DNA from: Paracentrotus lividus
Taxonomy: Eukaryota > Echinodermata > Echinoidea > Camarodonta > Echinidae
Reading direction: 5' to 3'
DNA length: 64,000 nucleotides
Assembly: GCA_940671915.1 (NCBI GenBank)
Contig: CALNVZ010003429.1
Coordinates: 28,920,696 to 28,984,695 of the forward strand
A program made the position numbers and the translations under genes. Of the stretch, positions 12,001 to 22,340 are shown in pieces. Within the stretch, counting starts at the first letter, position 1. Each line of letters starts with the position of its first letter. The notes under the pieces are model-generated. The model did no database searches and was not told where the DNA came from. It was given only the letters and a program-made list of their open reading frames with translations.

Positions 12001-13784
12001 CATTTACGTGCCAAGTTTAGGCCTTAGGGGTAAATTCCTGGCAGGGGCAGTTGTCCGGGGGGGGGGGGGGGGGGGGGATTGCCTAATCAATATGGTAATA
12101 GGCCTATGTAGACTCCACTGGAAGTAAACTGGATGAAATTTTTTTCATCATTTTCAATTATCAAAATGCTTAGTACATAATTACCAACATGTACAACCAA
12201 TACACTGTACAGTGTACAAAGTTAGTACCAAAAATATTTTGTTGTTTCTTTTTTTTCCCCAACCAATCCAGTATACTCTCACATAATTTACAACTCGTTA
12301 CAAAGTTGGATTGCTGCTGGCATAACAATAAACAATAGTATTCTAGCAATGTGACTTTCACACTTAGCAAGAACAATGCTACTCATGAATAAACACTCAT
12401 CGAACGAACTCGCCAAAATATGAACTTTCATTGTCCTCATTTTATTCACATGTGTAAATGTAGGCCTACTAATTTATCAAAAAGTTCATATCTAAACAAC
12501 TTTCACTATACAGAGATGTATTTTGCTAATGCCTTGGTTCTAACACAAAAAGAAAGAAAAAAAAAAGAACTTGAAATCAACCTGCACGATGTTATTCTTC
12601 TTTTCCTTTTTCTTTTTTTTTCTTCTTTTTTTGTTAATAAGTTTTTTGTCTTTTTGTTTTTTAATGAGCATAAGAATACTGGTAATACATGTATGTAAAA
12701 GATATTTGGAGTTGCATTCAGAAAACTCACTATGTCTCAGTCTTCTACGATTCTTTGCATGAAATGCAATTTTTTTTTTATTTTTATAGTTTTAATCAAA
12801 ATTATATGTGTAGGCTACTTGTTTTTAGCAGACCATGTAAACTAAAGAATGCTTGGAAATGGCTTTCATGCATTATGTATTGGATGCAATAAAGCTTTGA
12901 AGCATAAAGCTACAGTAACGCCCTTCTGCATTCAGTGTGTACATTTACATGAAGCGTAATGACTGAATAGTATCCCCTCACATTGAATGTCCTCCAGTGT
13001 ACTGTAGAGAAAGGGTTTGGCTGGGTGTAACTCACAAACGATGAATGACGATCAATCTGGAGGGGTCACGCCCCCTTTTCAATTCATTCCACTGCCTTTC
13101 AATCGCTTGCAATTTTACCGGAGGAAAAACACAAAGCACAAGGTTCGCTGCAAGCATTATGGTGAGGGAGAGCAAGCCAAAAAAAAATGTTATAAAAAAA
13201 TTGCTTCAATATTTGCAGTACTTTATAAAGTAGACTGTACAATTTATGCACATGTGTGATGTACCTGGAAAGCAATGTTTTGCAGTCTCAAAGAAATATT
13301 GAGCTCTACGAATGCAGTAAAATCTATTTGTGCCTCATAACTTTTACTGATGAGATATCAAAATGGAATGAATGAAATTCAAAACAAAGTACCTAATTAA
13401 CAAGGAGTATAATGTATACATGTACTTGTGCATAATAATGAACGATGACGTGACAGTAGGCCTGTAGAAAATAGCTTCTAAAAATTTCAAAGTCAAACAA
13501 AACTTTATACAGACACAAACTATTAGAACAAATGTTCTCAATCTTGAGCCACTACATGTAGCATACAATGTACATGTAGATATGTTGCTGTCAATTATTA
13601 AGTTTAAAAATTATAATGAATGAAAATCAAACCAAACAACTTTAAAAGTACACTACTTTTACACAATCTGAAGTAATGAAAAAGATTCAACAACACCCGC
13701 TTTCAATATCTTACCTTATACAACGCCATGGATACATGATAGCACATAATCACTTTTTCCATGATATACTCAAGCTGGCATAGC
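86..13784 (-). CDS. Unidentified multi-exon minus-strand gene (3' part)
   Basis: Six minus-strand exons join with compatible phases: 13715-13784, 7815-8003, 2372-2455, 863-958, 160-247 and a terminal exon ending at a TAG at 86-88. Read in order they give LCQLEYIMEKVIMCYHVSMA..., then AGFKLFPSKTRTSTS... (63 codons), LLGQLEEIPFEIDP... (28), KKGILPWNSHSSRYDA... (32), TSVIRAFIHNIVSVSYVRDD... (29) and a C-terminus MKTG. Each exon has AG acceptor and GT donor borders on the minus strand, and all junctions except the unknown 5' one are phase 0. The composition is that of a soluble, mostly helical protein; I see no signal peptide, membrane segment or catalytic motif. The second exon has a Ser/Thr/Asn-rich linker. 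I do not recognise the family and assign no function. The first exons are missing and probably lie between 13.8 kb and the divergent promoter near 23.5 kb. One or more exons may also be missed between 2.5 and 7.8 kb. Confidence 0.6.
160..247 (-). CDS. Exon of unidentified minus-strand gene (VIRAFIHNIVSVSYVRDD)
   Basis: This exon is 88 nt, starts in phase 0 after acceptor CCCTGCAG and ends in phase 1 before donor GTAAAC. Only one of the three frames is open, and it reads like a conserved helical C-terminal segment. Confidence 0.6.
863..958 (-). CDS. Exon of unidentified minus-strand gene (SRYDAIIRLSARQINVLRK)
   Basis: This exon is 96 nt (32 codons), phase 0 to 0, with acceptor TTTTCAG and donor GTATGT. 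It joins in frame to the exons on either side. The longer open frame over the same bases has worse composition and does not match the junction phases. Confidence 0.65.
2007..2205. repeat. Degenerate minisatellite with GAGAC/GTCTC cores
   Basis: About six imperfect units of roughly 25-35 bp, each containing a core like GTCGCGGAGACGTCTC followed by TGATACTTTTT. The core is partly palindromic. Open frames of 74-107 codons on both strands are by-products of the repeat and not genes. It sits in an intron of the minus-strand gene, 3' to the exon at 2372-2455 in the direction of transcription. Confidence 0.75.
2372..2455 (-). CDS. Exon of unidentified minus-strand gene (QLEEIPFEIDPTKRTEILR)
   Basis: This exon is 84 nt (28 codons), phase 0 to 0, with acceptor TACCTCCAG and donor GTAAGT. 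It is rich in charged residues and protein-like. Confidence 0.65.
4955..5098. repeat. Composite microsatellite (ATGT)n, (TTTC)n, (ATTC)n, T-run, G-run
   Basis: Seen directly: an ATGT array to about 5007, TTTC/TTAT units, an ATTC array to about 5072, then ten Ts followed by a run of Gs. The plus-strand open frames here are repeat artefacts. Confidence 0.95.
6393..7154. mobile_element. Non-autonomous DNA element with 13-bp TIRs and repeated GTTACGGAGTGAC
   Basis: GGGCAGTTCCAAG at 6393-6405 is exactly inverted as CTTGGAACTGCCC at 7142-7154, with TTTT on both outer flanks. Inside are four copies of the word GT(T/A)ACGGAGTGAC, at 6406-6418, 6593-6606, 6777-6790 and 6791-6804, the last two in direct tandem. 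No intact ORF is present. It resembles a short transposon with repeated subterminal sites; the family is not assigned. Confidence 0.55.
7815..8003 (-). CDS. Exon of unidentified minus-strand gene with Ser/Asn-rich linker
   Basis: This exon is 189 nt (63 codons), phase 0 to 0, with acceptor TTTTAG and donor GTATTT. It starts AGFKLFPSKTRTSTS and ends DRQILIDSYLDIEVK. Local GC is clearly higher than in the flanks, as expected for an exon. The acceptor-side edge is repeated twice more upstream on the minus strand (see the repeat at 7970-8205). Confidence 0.7.
7970..8205. repeat. Triplicated exon/intron boundary
   Basis: The sequence spanning the acceptor of the minus exon (plus strand TACTTGGAAAGAGTTTGAAA at 7979 onward, then CCAGCCTAAAAT) recurs imperfectly near 8068-8100 and near 8173-8197, with spacings of about 95 and 105 bp. 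The outer copies have lost much of the acceptor context. This is a local tandem duplication. Confidence 0.6.
10106..10275. repeat. Small inverted-repeat element
   Basis: A 16-bp perfect inverted repeat: GTGGACAACACGTTTT at 10106-10121 and its reverse complement at 10260-10275. Related ACGAGTG words lie inside and outside. It is consistent with a short MITE remnant. Confidence 0.45.
11375..11593. mobile_element. 219-bp MITE with perfect TIRs of over 30 bp
   Basis: The left end begins GGGGGGTGTTTCACAAAGAG and continues through TTAAGTAGACTTA. The right end is the exact reverse complement. The interior is AT-rich with several GCGC words and has no ORF. I see no clear target duplication. Confidence 0.75.
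12057..12077. repeat. Poly-G run (21 bases)
   Basis: Uninterrupted G run seen directly. Confidence 0.95.
13715..13784 (-). CDS. Exon of unidentified minus-strand gene (QLEYIMEKVIMCYHVSMALY)
   Basis: This exon is 70 nt, entered in phase 2 (one base, then 23 codons) after acceptor ATTACAG and left in phase 0 before donor GTAAGA. It joins in frame to the exon at 7815-8003 as ...MALYK-AGFK.... Confidence 0.6.
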
Positions 13785-14856
13785 CTGTAATTATTCCAAC
13801 ATGTCTCCTGGGTACGACTTGTAATATAGTGAATAAATCAAGCATTGAACCAAAACTTTAATACTCGTCCTTCAAAGATCTCCGAAAGGAGGTGTTAAAT
13901 GCTTCCTTCCTGGGAAAGGCCTGTAAAAGCTGACTCTACTCCAAGAATGCCAGTTTCCAGAGTCTTTAAATCTCAAAATTTCACTTTAAGAAATCCCAAG
14001 CCTCCAATACCAAACATCAAAAAATGAAGATATGACATACATACAAATGTAAAACAAAACCAAAAAAGGTAATCTAGTCGGATACATTTGATTTCTGCAC
14101 TAATAATTAATCCAATGTTGTAAATGACCAATACTCAAGAAAGAAAAATCATCCAACACAACTTGACCAGAATGCATAAACTGTCCACAAGAAATCCTAT
14201 CGAGCTATAGCGATTCTCAGCCTAAATTTAAAAACTCTCTAATAAATGTCCACGCTATATAATCCTGCTACACATTGATTATGATCAATTGAGTACATTG
14301 TAGCCTGCAGTAACTGCGTTAAAAAAAAAATTAACAAGGATCGAGGTCTTAGGACATTGGGCGAAGCAGCGGTCAGCAAAGCAAAGAGGTGTGGCCAAGG
14401 TTAAGAGGGGGCCCGCTTAAAGGTGGCTAGTCATATGAATCTATCAGCATTAATTTAAGGGATAGGTGTTATCATCTAATGAAGGGTTTCAACACCTTCC
14501 TGTAACAAATAGACTAGGGAATCCATTCTGGCTGGCTCAGCTGGACTGACAAGTATGCAGGACGTCACACATTTTTTAATGTTTTTTTTTAAATAGTACA
14601 TGTAGGTCCAAATTAAAATGTTTAAAAGTTTTGAATACTCTAGTCTATGGACTGACAACTTGCTTGACTTCTTCGATAATTACTTTTCTAATTATAATAT
14701 TATTTTAATTGTTATCAATTAATTTATTTTATTTAGATTATTTATTGTTATTATTTAGATTATTTGTATTATTATTATTTATTATTTTTTTTTTTTTTTG
14801 CCAGGGGGATTTCAAATAAGAATTTAAGCAGGACACCATACAAATGTACTGTACTT

Positions 14857-14865
14857 GTTTTATTT
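14857..14865 (+). repeat. Left 9-bp target-site duplication (GTTTTATTT)
   Basis: Identical to 16855-16863 and immediately abutting the terminal inverted repeat. Confidence 0.85.
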
Positions 14866-16854
14866 GGTTGAGACTATATGAGCTCCAATTCTCGTTGATT
14901 ATGCACGAGCGGCTTCGCCGCGCCGCTGCATGCATGATATACATTAGAGATTGCTATACACAATGCACATGGTTCATTTACAATACTAAAATAGGCAAAG
15001 TATTTCTTTATTGCCAAAATGCCTAACTATATAAGGCGGGCTCCTAAACCTATCATTGGGCTCCTATTCTCTCTGAATCATGCAGACGATGAAAATCACC
15101 ATGAAATGCACAAAAGTGAACGATTTCGTTCAAATTAAAGTTTTGATGATCTTTCAATAAAAATCACTTGTAATAATCGGGGGGGGGGGGGGGGGATCTG
15201 TAATTATCATGATCAAAACTTGTATTCTTAAACGTACAGCTTAAACGGGGGCTCCAAAACTCTATATCGGGCTCTTATTCTCTATGAAGTATGACAGACA
15301 ATGATAATCATCATGAAACGCCACAAAATGAATGATTTCAATCAAATTAAAGTTTTGATGACCTTTGCAAATAAATAATCACTTGTAAATTGGGGGGGGG
15401 TATCTGTAATTATCATGATCAACTTACAGCTTTAACGGGGCTCAAAACTCTATATCGGGCTCTTATTCTTTATGAAGTATGACAGACAATGATATATCAT
15501 CAGAAATGCACAAAAGTGAACGATTTCGTCACATGTTCAAATTAAAGTTTTGATGATCTTTGCAAATAATATATCACTTGTTATAATCGGGGGGTGGGGG
15601 GGGGGCCATCAGATCAAAACTTGTATTCTTAAACGTACAGCTTAAACGGGGCTCCAAAACTCTATATCGGGCTCTTTTTCTCTATGAGTATGAAGACAAT
15701 GATATCATCAGGAAAAGCTACAAAAATGAATGATTTCACTCAAATTAAAGTTTTGACGATGTTTGGAAAGAAATAACACTTGTATTAATTGGGGGAAGGG
15801 GCTATCTGTATTGTCATGATCATAAACTTGTATTCTTAAACGTACAGCTTAAACGGGGCTCCAAACTCTTATATCGGGCTCTTATTCTCTATGAAGTATG
15901 ACAGACAATGATAATCATCAGGAACAGCTACAAAAATGAATGATTTCGATCAAATTAAAGTTTTGACGATGTTTGGAAATAAATAACCACTTGTATTAAT
16001 TGGGGGAAGGGGCTATCTGTATTTATCATGACAAAACTTGTTATTCTTAAACGTACAGCTTAAACGGGGCTCCAAAACTCTATATCGGGCTCTTATTCTC
16101 TATGAAGTTGACAGACAATGATAATCATCATGAAAGCTACAAAATGAATGATTTCGATCAAATTAAAGTTTTTGACGATTTTTGGAAATAAATAATCACT
16201 TGTATTAATTGGGGGAGGGGTATCTGTAATTATCATGATCAAAATTTGCGTTCTAAAACGTACAGCTTAAACGGGGCTCCAAAACTCTATATCGGGCTCT
16301 TATTCTTTGATCATGACACATACCCCCCCCCCCAATTAATACAAGTGATTATTTATTTGCAAAGGTCATCAAACTTTAATTTGATTGAAATCATTCTTTT
16401 TGTGGCGTTTCATGATGATTATCATTGTCTGTCATACTTCATAGAGAAAAGCAGCCCTATTATAGAGTTTTGGAGCCCCGTTTAAGCTGTACGTTTAAGA
16501 ATACAAGTTTTGATCATGATAATTACAGATCCCCCCCCCCGATTAAGTGATTATTTATTTGCAAAGATCATCAAAACTTTAATTTGAACGAAATCGTTCA
16601 CTTTTGTGGCATTTCATGGTGATTTTCATCGTCTGTCATGATTCAGAGAGAATAGGAGCCCAGTATAGAGTTTAGGAGCCCGCCTTATATAGTTAGGCAT
16701 TTTGGCAATAAAGAATACTAGTACTTTGCCTGTATATTGTAAATGAACCATGTGTATTGTGTATAGCATATCTCTAATGTATATCATGCATGCAGCGCGC
16801 GCGGAAGCCGCTCGTGCATAATCAACGAGAATTGGAGCTCATATAGTCTCAACC
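14866..16854. mobile_element. 1,989-bp foldback MULE-like transposon with internal satellite
   Basis: The termini are inverted copies: left GGTTGAGACTATATGAGCTC and right GAGCTCATATAGTCTCAACC. The similarity extends some 200 bp or more inward, through the GCATGCATGATATACATTAG and AGGCGGGCTCCTAAAC words. Both ends are flanked by GTTTTATTT, a 9-bp direct duplication. Nine-base duplications with long TIRs are typical of Mutator-like elements. The interior is not coding. It is a run of about six direct units of roughly 190-215 bp, marked by the word ATCGGGCTCTTATTC near 15267, 15455, 15667, 15874, 16084 and 16292. It then reverses at about 16305 into roughly two inverted units. Poly-G or poly-C tracts occur once per unit. 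Confidence 0.85.
15056..16690. repeat. About 200-bp tandem satellite with an inversion, inside the MULE-like element
   Basis: Units contain ATGACAGACAATGATAATCA, AAATTAAAGTTTTGA, a poly-G tract, then ATTATCATGATCAAAACTTG and ACGTACAGCTTAAACGGGGC. Orientation flips near 16305. Units differ by scattered single-base indels. Confidence 0.85.
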
Positions 16855-16863
16855 GTTTTATTT
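16855..16863 (+). repeat. Right 9-bp target-site duplication (GTTTTATTT)
   Basis: Partner of 14857-14865. Confidence 0.85.
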
Positions 16864-18797
16864 CCATTGGGGTTCAATCATATTTTCAAGAAGTTTATGT
16901 GCAGAGATAGTATTAATTAGTAAAAAAGCCCCTGTTTAAAATCAAATTGAAAAAAACAAAATATGGCCAGGGTTGAAGAGCTCAAGTTCAGGTGACAGAG
17001 AACCTGCTTCAAGTAGACCTACATAGTAGCAAGCCCTGTTTTAAATTTCAACATTGTTTTTTGTGTGTTTTTTTTTTTAAGCTTTTTTTTTTTCAGACTC
17101 ATTGTTGCACACTTGTCATCTGTGGTCAAGGACATTTACATGTACATGTAGGTTAGCCCTGAATAATACTTATCAAGGGAAGGTTTTTAGACTTAAAGAC
17201 CTTCTCCGGGCTGGAGTTTGCATTATTTAAAATTTAAAAAAAAAATCAATATCTAAAAAAATGCACAACTTTGTTATTTTTCATCCAATTTTGATGAAAA
17301 TTTGTTGGGCTTGTTAAATTTTACTTTTAAAACTTTACAAAACTTTTTAATTTCAGCCCAGAGTCCTCCTTTAAAGGACTGCAAGACTGTAAGACTCACA
17401 ACACAGAAGGGAATGGAGACTGAAGTCCCTGACCCACAAGGTCAAAGGACCTCAAGATGGAAGGCCTAAAATCTGAACTTTCATAATGAAGGCATCAATA
17501 AATCTGAGGGGAAAAAAAAATTAAGCTCATTCAATACGTTTGCTCCCTGGGCAAAGTCTTTTTCTGGGCTAGTCCCATAAAAGCCTGTGCCCTTCACTTG
17601 GTAGAACAGGTACATTTTTGCATGTGAGCCCCAACTGGCAAGGTGATATGAAACCCACCCATGTATGTGTACCATAAGTGTTGCCCTTTACTAATACCAA
17701 TTTGCCCTTGGCTAGCCCACAGGGGACCCAAATGGGATGACCTGTAATGGCCGGCTCTAACCCGGCAATTGGATTTGTTGGCTGGGATAAGGCGTTAAAG
17801 TGACTTTTTTTTTCTTTTCTTTTTTTTTTCAGACAAGGAAAATTAACTTTAAAAATGTTTCATTTTCCGAGTTCTAAAGTTTTTATTCTGGACAATGTTT
17901 ACTGTAAACACCCAAAAAAATCATCAATTCTGATTGAATTCTAACTTCTTTTTTTTTTCAAGAAATGTTTTCAATAACATACAAAATGACAATTCTGTGA
18001 CAATTTGTTTGTTATTGATCAGCACTAAATTATTCACAACAATTCTTTATTTCTACTTTCAAGAAAAACAAAAATAGTTATGCATGCCTCGAGACCATTG
18101 AGAAGGGTTTTTTTTTCTGCCTGGTCATGGAAATCATTTTCAGATATTTTTATGTACCGGTAAATGTAGTGGGGCCATTCCATGCTACATCGTATTACTC
18201 GTGTTACAAATAACCAGTACCTTTCATGATTAAAGTCCTGTATCTTTTAAACTGCAAGGATCTATAAGTTCCTTTTCACAGAATTTTTTATGTAAAGCAG
18301 ATACACGTATAGACTTTGTGGATTGAAAAAGAAAAATATTGGTCACGCTCGTTCAGATTCTCGGGTCGTTGAACTTCGGTAACTCGCGTTACGCAAAAAG
18401 GACATGGTCAAAATCATGATGAATGTTAAAACAAATTGTCCACAAACTACACCATGTTGACAAAACTTTTCCTTTCTTTAATAGATATTATATTTATAAC
18501 ATATCAACAGCATCAAAGTGAAGAAAAAATAAAGAGATAAAATACAGGGAGCGTTTATGTCACTATTAAACTTGCGTTACAGTTTGTCCGTCAAAATATA
18601 TTTCAAATTTTCAAACCTTTTCTGTGACATTGGATTGAATTTTATTGTTACTTTAGGTGTGATTTAATATTCTAAAGATTATCCAATTGGAAAAATTGTA
18701 AAAGAAATGATAGTTCTCTGTCAAAGTGTAAAAAACTTTTTTTTAATTCCATGTAGTCCCATGTGCTTCAATACGTATAGTTTGGATTCTCCTACAA

Positions 18798-20106
18798 GTA
18801 GGAGTGGGCTATAAATGGGTAATTTTTTGTTTTACCCTGGTAACAGTTTTTTTCTGTTCCATATATCCTACATACCTCAACATAAAATGACAAAAAATTT
18901 TACCTTGCGTCCCACAAAAAAGTGTGCAGGGCAAAAATCCAAGATGGCCGCCGTTTTCCTGAAAAATCACATTTTCAGCCATAATTTTGCCATTTTGGGG
19001 TCTTTTAAGCTGGTTTTGGTGTCTAATCCTATGTATTGGAGGGAGAGCAATCTGTTTATGCAACAAAAAGTAGTATCAACCCTTCACCTGTATAAATAAC
19101 CCTCTATATCCCTGCTTTGGGGGCTAAATTAGCTCCGCCCCTCTTGACATTTTTCTTGATAATCTGTCAATGCAAAAATATTTCGGACAAAAATATTCTG
19201 GACTTTTTCAATTGACATTTCACACCCATTTTAAGACCCTATTTGCGAAAATTGGGGGTACGGTTGCAGAGAAATAACACTTTTCATGACCAATCTTTAA
19301 AAAAAAAAGCGATTTCCAATGCTTTTGTGTGTAAAATGTATTGGTGCAAGTGCATGTATACATTGATCTAATTTACTAATTTTCCTCCGTCCCATCCTGA
19401 GATCTCATCTATTTATGAACTGACTGTGACCAAACTTGGTGTGTCCAAATCTCATCATGTATTTTACAAGAATACATAGTCAAATTTATGATATCTCTTG
19501 TTATTCTGCAATAAAAAACATTCTTCTGACAACATTTATGGTAAAACCATGTACATTGTACACACATATAAGCATTGGAAACCGGCCTATTTTTTGTGAT
19601 ATTGGTCACAAAAACGTGCTATATCTCTTCAACCCTACCCCTGATTTTGGTGAATAGGGTCTTAAAATGTGTGTGAGATGTAAAATAAAAAAGTTATGAA
19701 ATTTCAGCACAAAATATTTTTGCACTGAAAAGTTATAGCGAAAAAAGTTAAGAGGGGTGGGGCCAATTTAGCCCCCAGTGCAGGGATATTGAGGGTTATT
19801 TATATACAGGTGAAGGGTTGATACTACTTCTTGTTGCATAAACAGATAGCCTGCCCTCTAATACATAGGATTAGACACCAAAACCAGCTAAAAAGACCCC
19901 AAAATGGCAAAATTATGGCTAAAAATGTGATTTTTCAGGAAAACGGCAGCCATCTTGGAATTTTGCCCTGCACACTTTTTTGTTGGACGCAAGGTCAAAA
20001 ATTTTGTCATTTCATGTTGAGGTAGGATATATGGAACAGAAAAAAACTGTTACCAGGGAAAAATAACAAAAAACACATTTTTTACCTACTTATAGCCCAC
20101 TCCTAC
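18798..20106. mobile_element. 1,309-bp foldback DNA element with 5-bp TSD
   Basis: The ends GTAGGAGTGGGCTATA (left) and TATAGCCCACTCCTAC (right) are exact inverted copies, flanked by TACAA at 18793-18797 and 20107-20111. The arms stay similar for about 350 bp: TTACCCTGGTAACAG / CTGTTACCAGGGAAA, the AAGATGGCCGCC / GGCAGCCATCTT words, and GGTGAAGGGTTGATACTACT in the right arm opposite its complement on the left. The matching open frames at 18809-19066 (minus) and 19831-20025 (plus) are the same arm read outward. They encode no known protein and I treat them as non-coding. The middle, 19140-19750, is unique sequence. Confidence 0.85.
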
Positions 20107-20932
20107 TACAAAATATTCAACTTGAAGGTAAAATCAAAATTAATCTGTGTCCCCCAATGTAATAATAATTTCAGAAAAAGTTTAAAGCCCAAAATACAAC
20201 CTGAATTTGAGATACCGTATAAGTGGTTTTTTCGGGTACAGATATTTTCGCGGTTGGCGGGGGTCCCGACATTTTCGCGCGATGTTAAATTCGCGGTCGA
20301 CAAAATCTGGAATTAAAAGTAACTAGAACTATAAATAATCCATCTTTTCCTATCTAAAAAACAAGAAATTATAAAAAGACAGTGACCGTATGCATTTGAC
20401 GTGCATACCAGTCATCCACGCATTGCGCTGTATCGTTGTGTGTGCTATTAATAGCGCTGCATAGACAATTCTGCTCCGCGAGCGCATGGAGTTCAAAAAA
20501 TTTTCTAGCGTGGATAAATTTGCGGTACTGTTCAAAACCTTTTCACATCCCGATTTGCGAAATTCGCAAAAATAAAACCCCCGCGAAATAAACCACCAAG
20601 ACAGTATATATATATAAAGCAAAAAGAAGAAAACAACAAATGTCCTCCTGACATGGAATGGCCCAGTGCCATATATTCCAACCAAATGCAATATGTGCTG
20701 CCATGAGAATATAATGAAAGTGCACATGGTTGTGCAGTGTATTTCAATGCAGACAAGAACCAAATTTGTACAAACTTGTAAAAGAAAAAAAAATAATTAA
20801 TTAAAACAAATATATATTTAAAGAACAATTATAAGAAAACACACATTAATCTTGACACAGAACTTTGTACAGTCTGTAGTGAGGAGAAAAATATTCAAGA
20901 AAAGAAGTGCAGACAAGAGGTAGGTTCAAAAA

Positions 20933-21075
20933 GGTAACTTGTATAGCTCAGATGGTAGAGCGCCTGACTAGTAACCAGGAGGTCTCTGGTTCGGATCCCG
21001 ATGGTACCCCCATTTTCTTTGCTCATTTTTTCATATTACATGGATATATTTCTGGTCAGTTTCCTTCATTATTCA
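20933..21075 (+). mobile_element. tRNA-derived SINE, copy 1 (tRNA-Thr-like head)
   Basis: The head contains an A-box-like TAGCTCAGATGGTAGAGCG, an anticodon arm CCTGACTAGTAACCAGG (loop CTAGTAA, anticodon AGT, threonine) and a B-box-like GGTTCGGATCCC. The acceptor stem and one pair each of the anticodon and T stems do not match, so it is not a functional tRNA gene. It is followed by a shared tail (CATTTTCTTTGCTCATTTTT ... TTTCTGGTCAGTT). Confidence 0.7.
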
Positions 21076-21228
21076 AAATTTATATTAAAAAAGCTGCATC
21101 CCCTCACCGTGATCCCTTGCATTTACTCCAAGTTGATTTCTATCCTTCGGGTTATGCCAGATTTTAATAGCTTCTGACCACTCGAGCATTGAAGAGTGAA
21201 CGGGTATTAGGGACGACCCCATCCGGGG

Positions 21229-21365
21229 CTTACTATACGCTCAGATGTAGAGCGCCTGACTAGTAACCAGGAGGTCTCTGTTCGAATCCCGATGGTACCC
21301 CATTTTCTTTGCTCATTTTTTTCATATTATATATTTCTGGTCAGTTCCTTCATTATTAAAATATC
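21229..21365 (+). mobile_element. tRNA-derived SINE, copy 2
   Basis: Same head and tail as the copy about 295 bp upstream, with several single-base deletions (GATGTAGAG for GATGGTAGAG, CTCTGTTCG for CTCTGGTTCG). The B box TTCGAATCCC is closer to consensus here. Confidence 0.7.
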
Positions 21366-21424
21366 TTTTTAAGAATTCCAACAGTGGTCGTCTGATCAAT
21401 TTGAAGTAGCCTAAGATCTATATA

Positions 21425-21700
21425 ATATGTGAAGAGCTCATTTCTAAAAGGTAATATCATCCACTTTCATGAAACTTGAGTAATTGATCACACCATTATG
21501 CAGGTAGACCTGTACCTTTCTTTGAACAAAAAGTTCTTTTAACCTCAATTCTAAAAGCAACCATTACAAAATGTCTAAATCTGTATCACTTTTCATCATA
21601 GACGCCTGTAAAATAGATAAAAAAACAATGCCGTTTTTTTTTTCAGAAGTAACAAAGATGGATGTACATGTAGTACCTTTTGGAACAGAGCTCTTTCAAA
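21425..21700. mobile_element. Degenerate copy of an inverted-repeat MITE
   Basis: It aligns by eye along its length with the element at 62987-63243: ATATGTGAAGAGCTCATTTC at the left, CAGAAGTAACAAAGATGGAT and CCTTTTGGAACAGAGCTCTT at the right. The arms are more diverged here. Confidence 0.55.
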
Positions 21701-21804
21701 TTAACAAACATTTATTGTTGAAATTAATGTACATGTAGGCCTAAATGTACTTGTGGAAATCTGCAGTATTCATTTTTCAGATATTTTGCTTAGATAGACA
21801 AGGC

Positions 21805-22340
21805 TTATGTGACAAGACAATATTATAATTTAGAACGGTAGATTCAGTATAGAAAAAAAAAACAAAGAAAGCAAAATTGATCTCAATGACTCAATGCAAC
21901 TGAACAAAAAATACCTTTTTTGATGATAAAATTCATGAGCAACTTCCAAAAAATACTGTAATTAGAGATCTGCTCTTTTAAACAATACACTGCAAATTTA
22001 AGAATTGCTAAAATTGGAAGTGAACAAAAATGGGTTTAGAATCACCATTTCAAATATAGATCTATATGACAACACAATATGGTTTTTAACCTTAATATAA
22101 TTTGAAACATTCTTATCCAGTAGCTTCACTGTAGAAAAAAAAAGCAAACAAAGAAAAAAAAAAATATATGATGAAATTCATGAGCAACCTCAGAAAAAAA
22201 ATAATTAGGGCCTACTCTTTTAAACACTACATTGTGCATTGCAAATTTAAGAAGTTAAGGCTAAAATTTGAAGTGAACAAAAATGGATTTGGATTCACCA
22301 TTTCAAATAGAAACAAAAACAACAATTTATTTAATTTTTT
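21805..22340. repeat. Tandem duplication, about 260-bp unit, two copies
   Basis: Both units contain AAATTCATGAGCAAC, CTCTTTTAAACA, GCAAATTTAAGAA and GAAGTGAACAAAAATGG followed by TCACCATTTCAAATA, in the same order and orientation. Confidence 0.7.

Larger units (their letters stand above)
8206..13714. other. Intron of minus-strand gene, no exon seen
   Basis: Contents are A-rich simple sequence at 8535-8575, an A-run at 9967-9984, a small inverted repeat at 10106-10275, the MITE at 11375-11593, a G-run at 12057-12077 and T-rich tracts near 12605-12660. No open frame here has plausible exon borders. Confidence 0.5.

Noticed and set aside
15056..16690. CRISPR-like array of about 200-bp units
   Set aside because: Units are long, without short repeat/unique spacer structure, in a eukaryotic element with TIRs. 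It is a satellite.
18809..20025. Two matching 64-85 codon frames on opposite strands
   Set aside because: They are the two arms of the foldback element, not a duplicated gene.
20937..21010. Functional tRNA-Thr gene
   Set aside because: The acceptor stem does not pair and there are mismatches in the anticodon and T stems. The shared tail and second copy mark it as a SINE.
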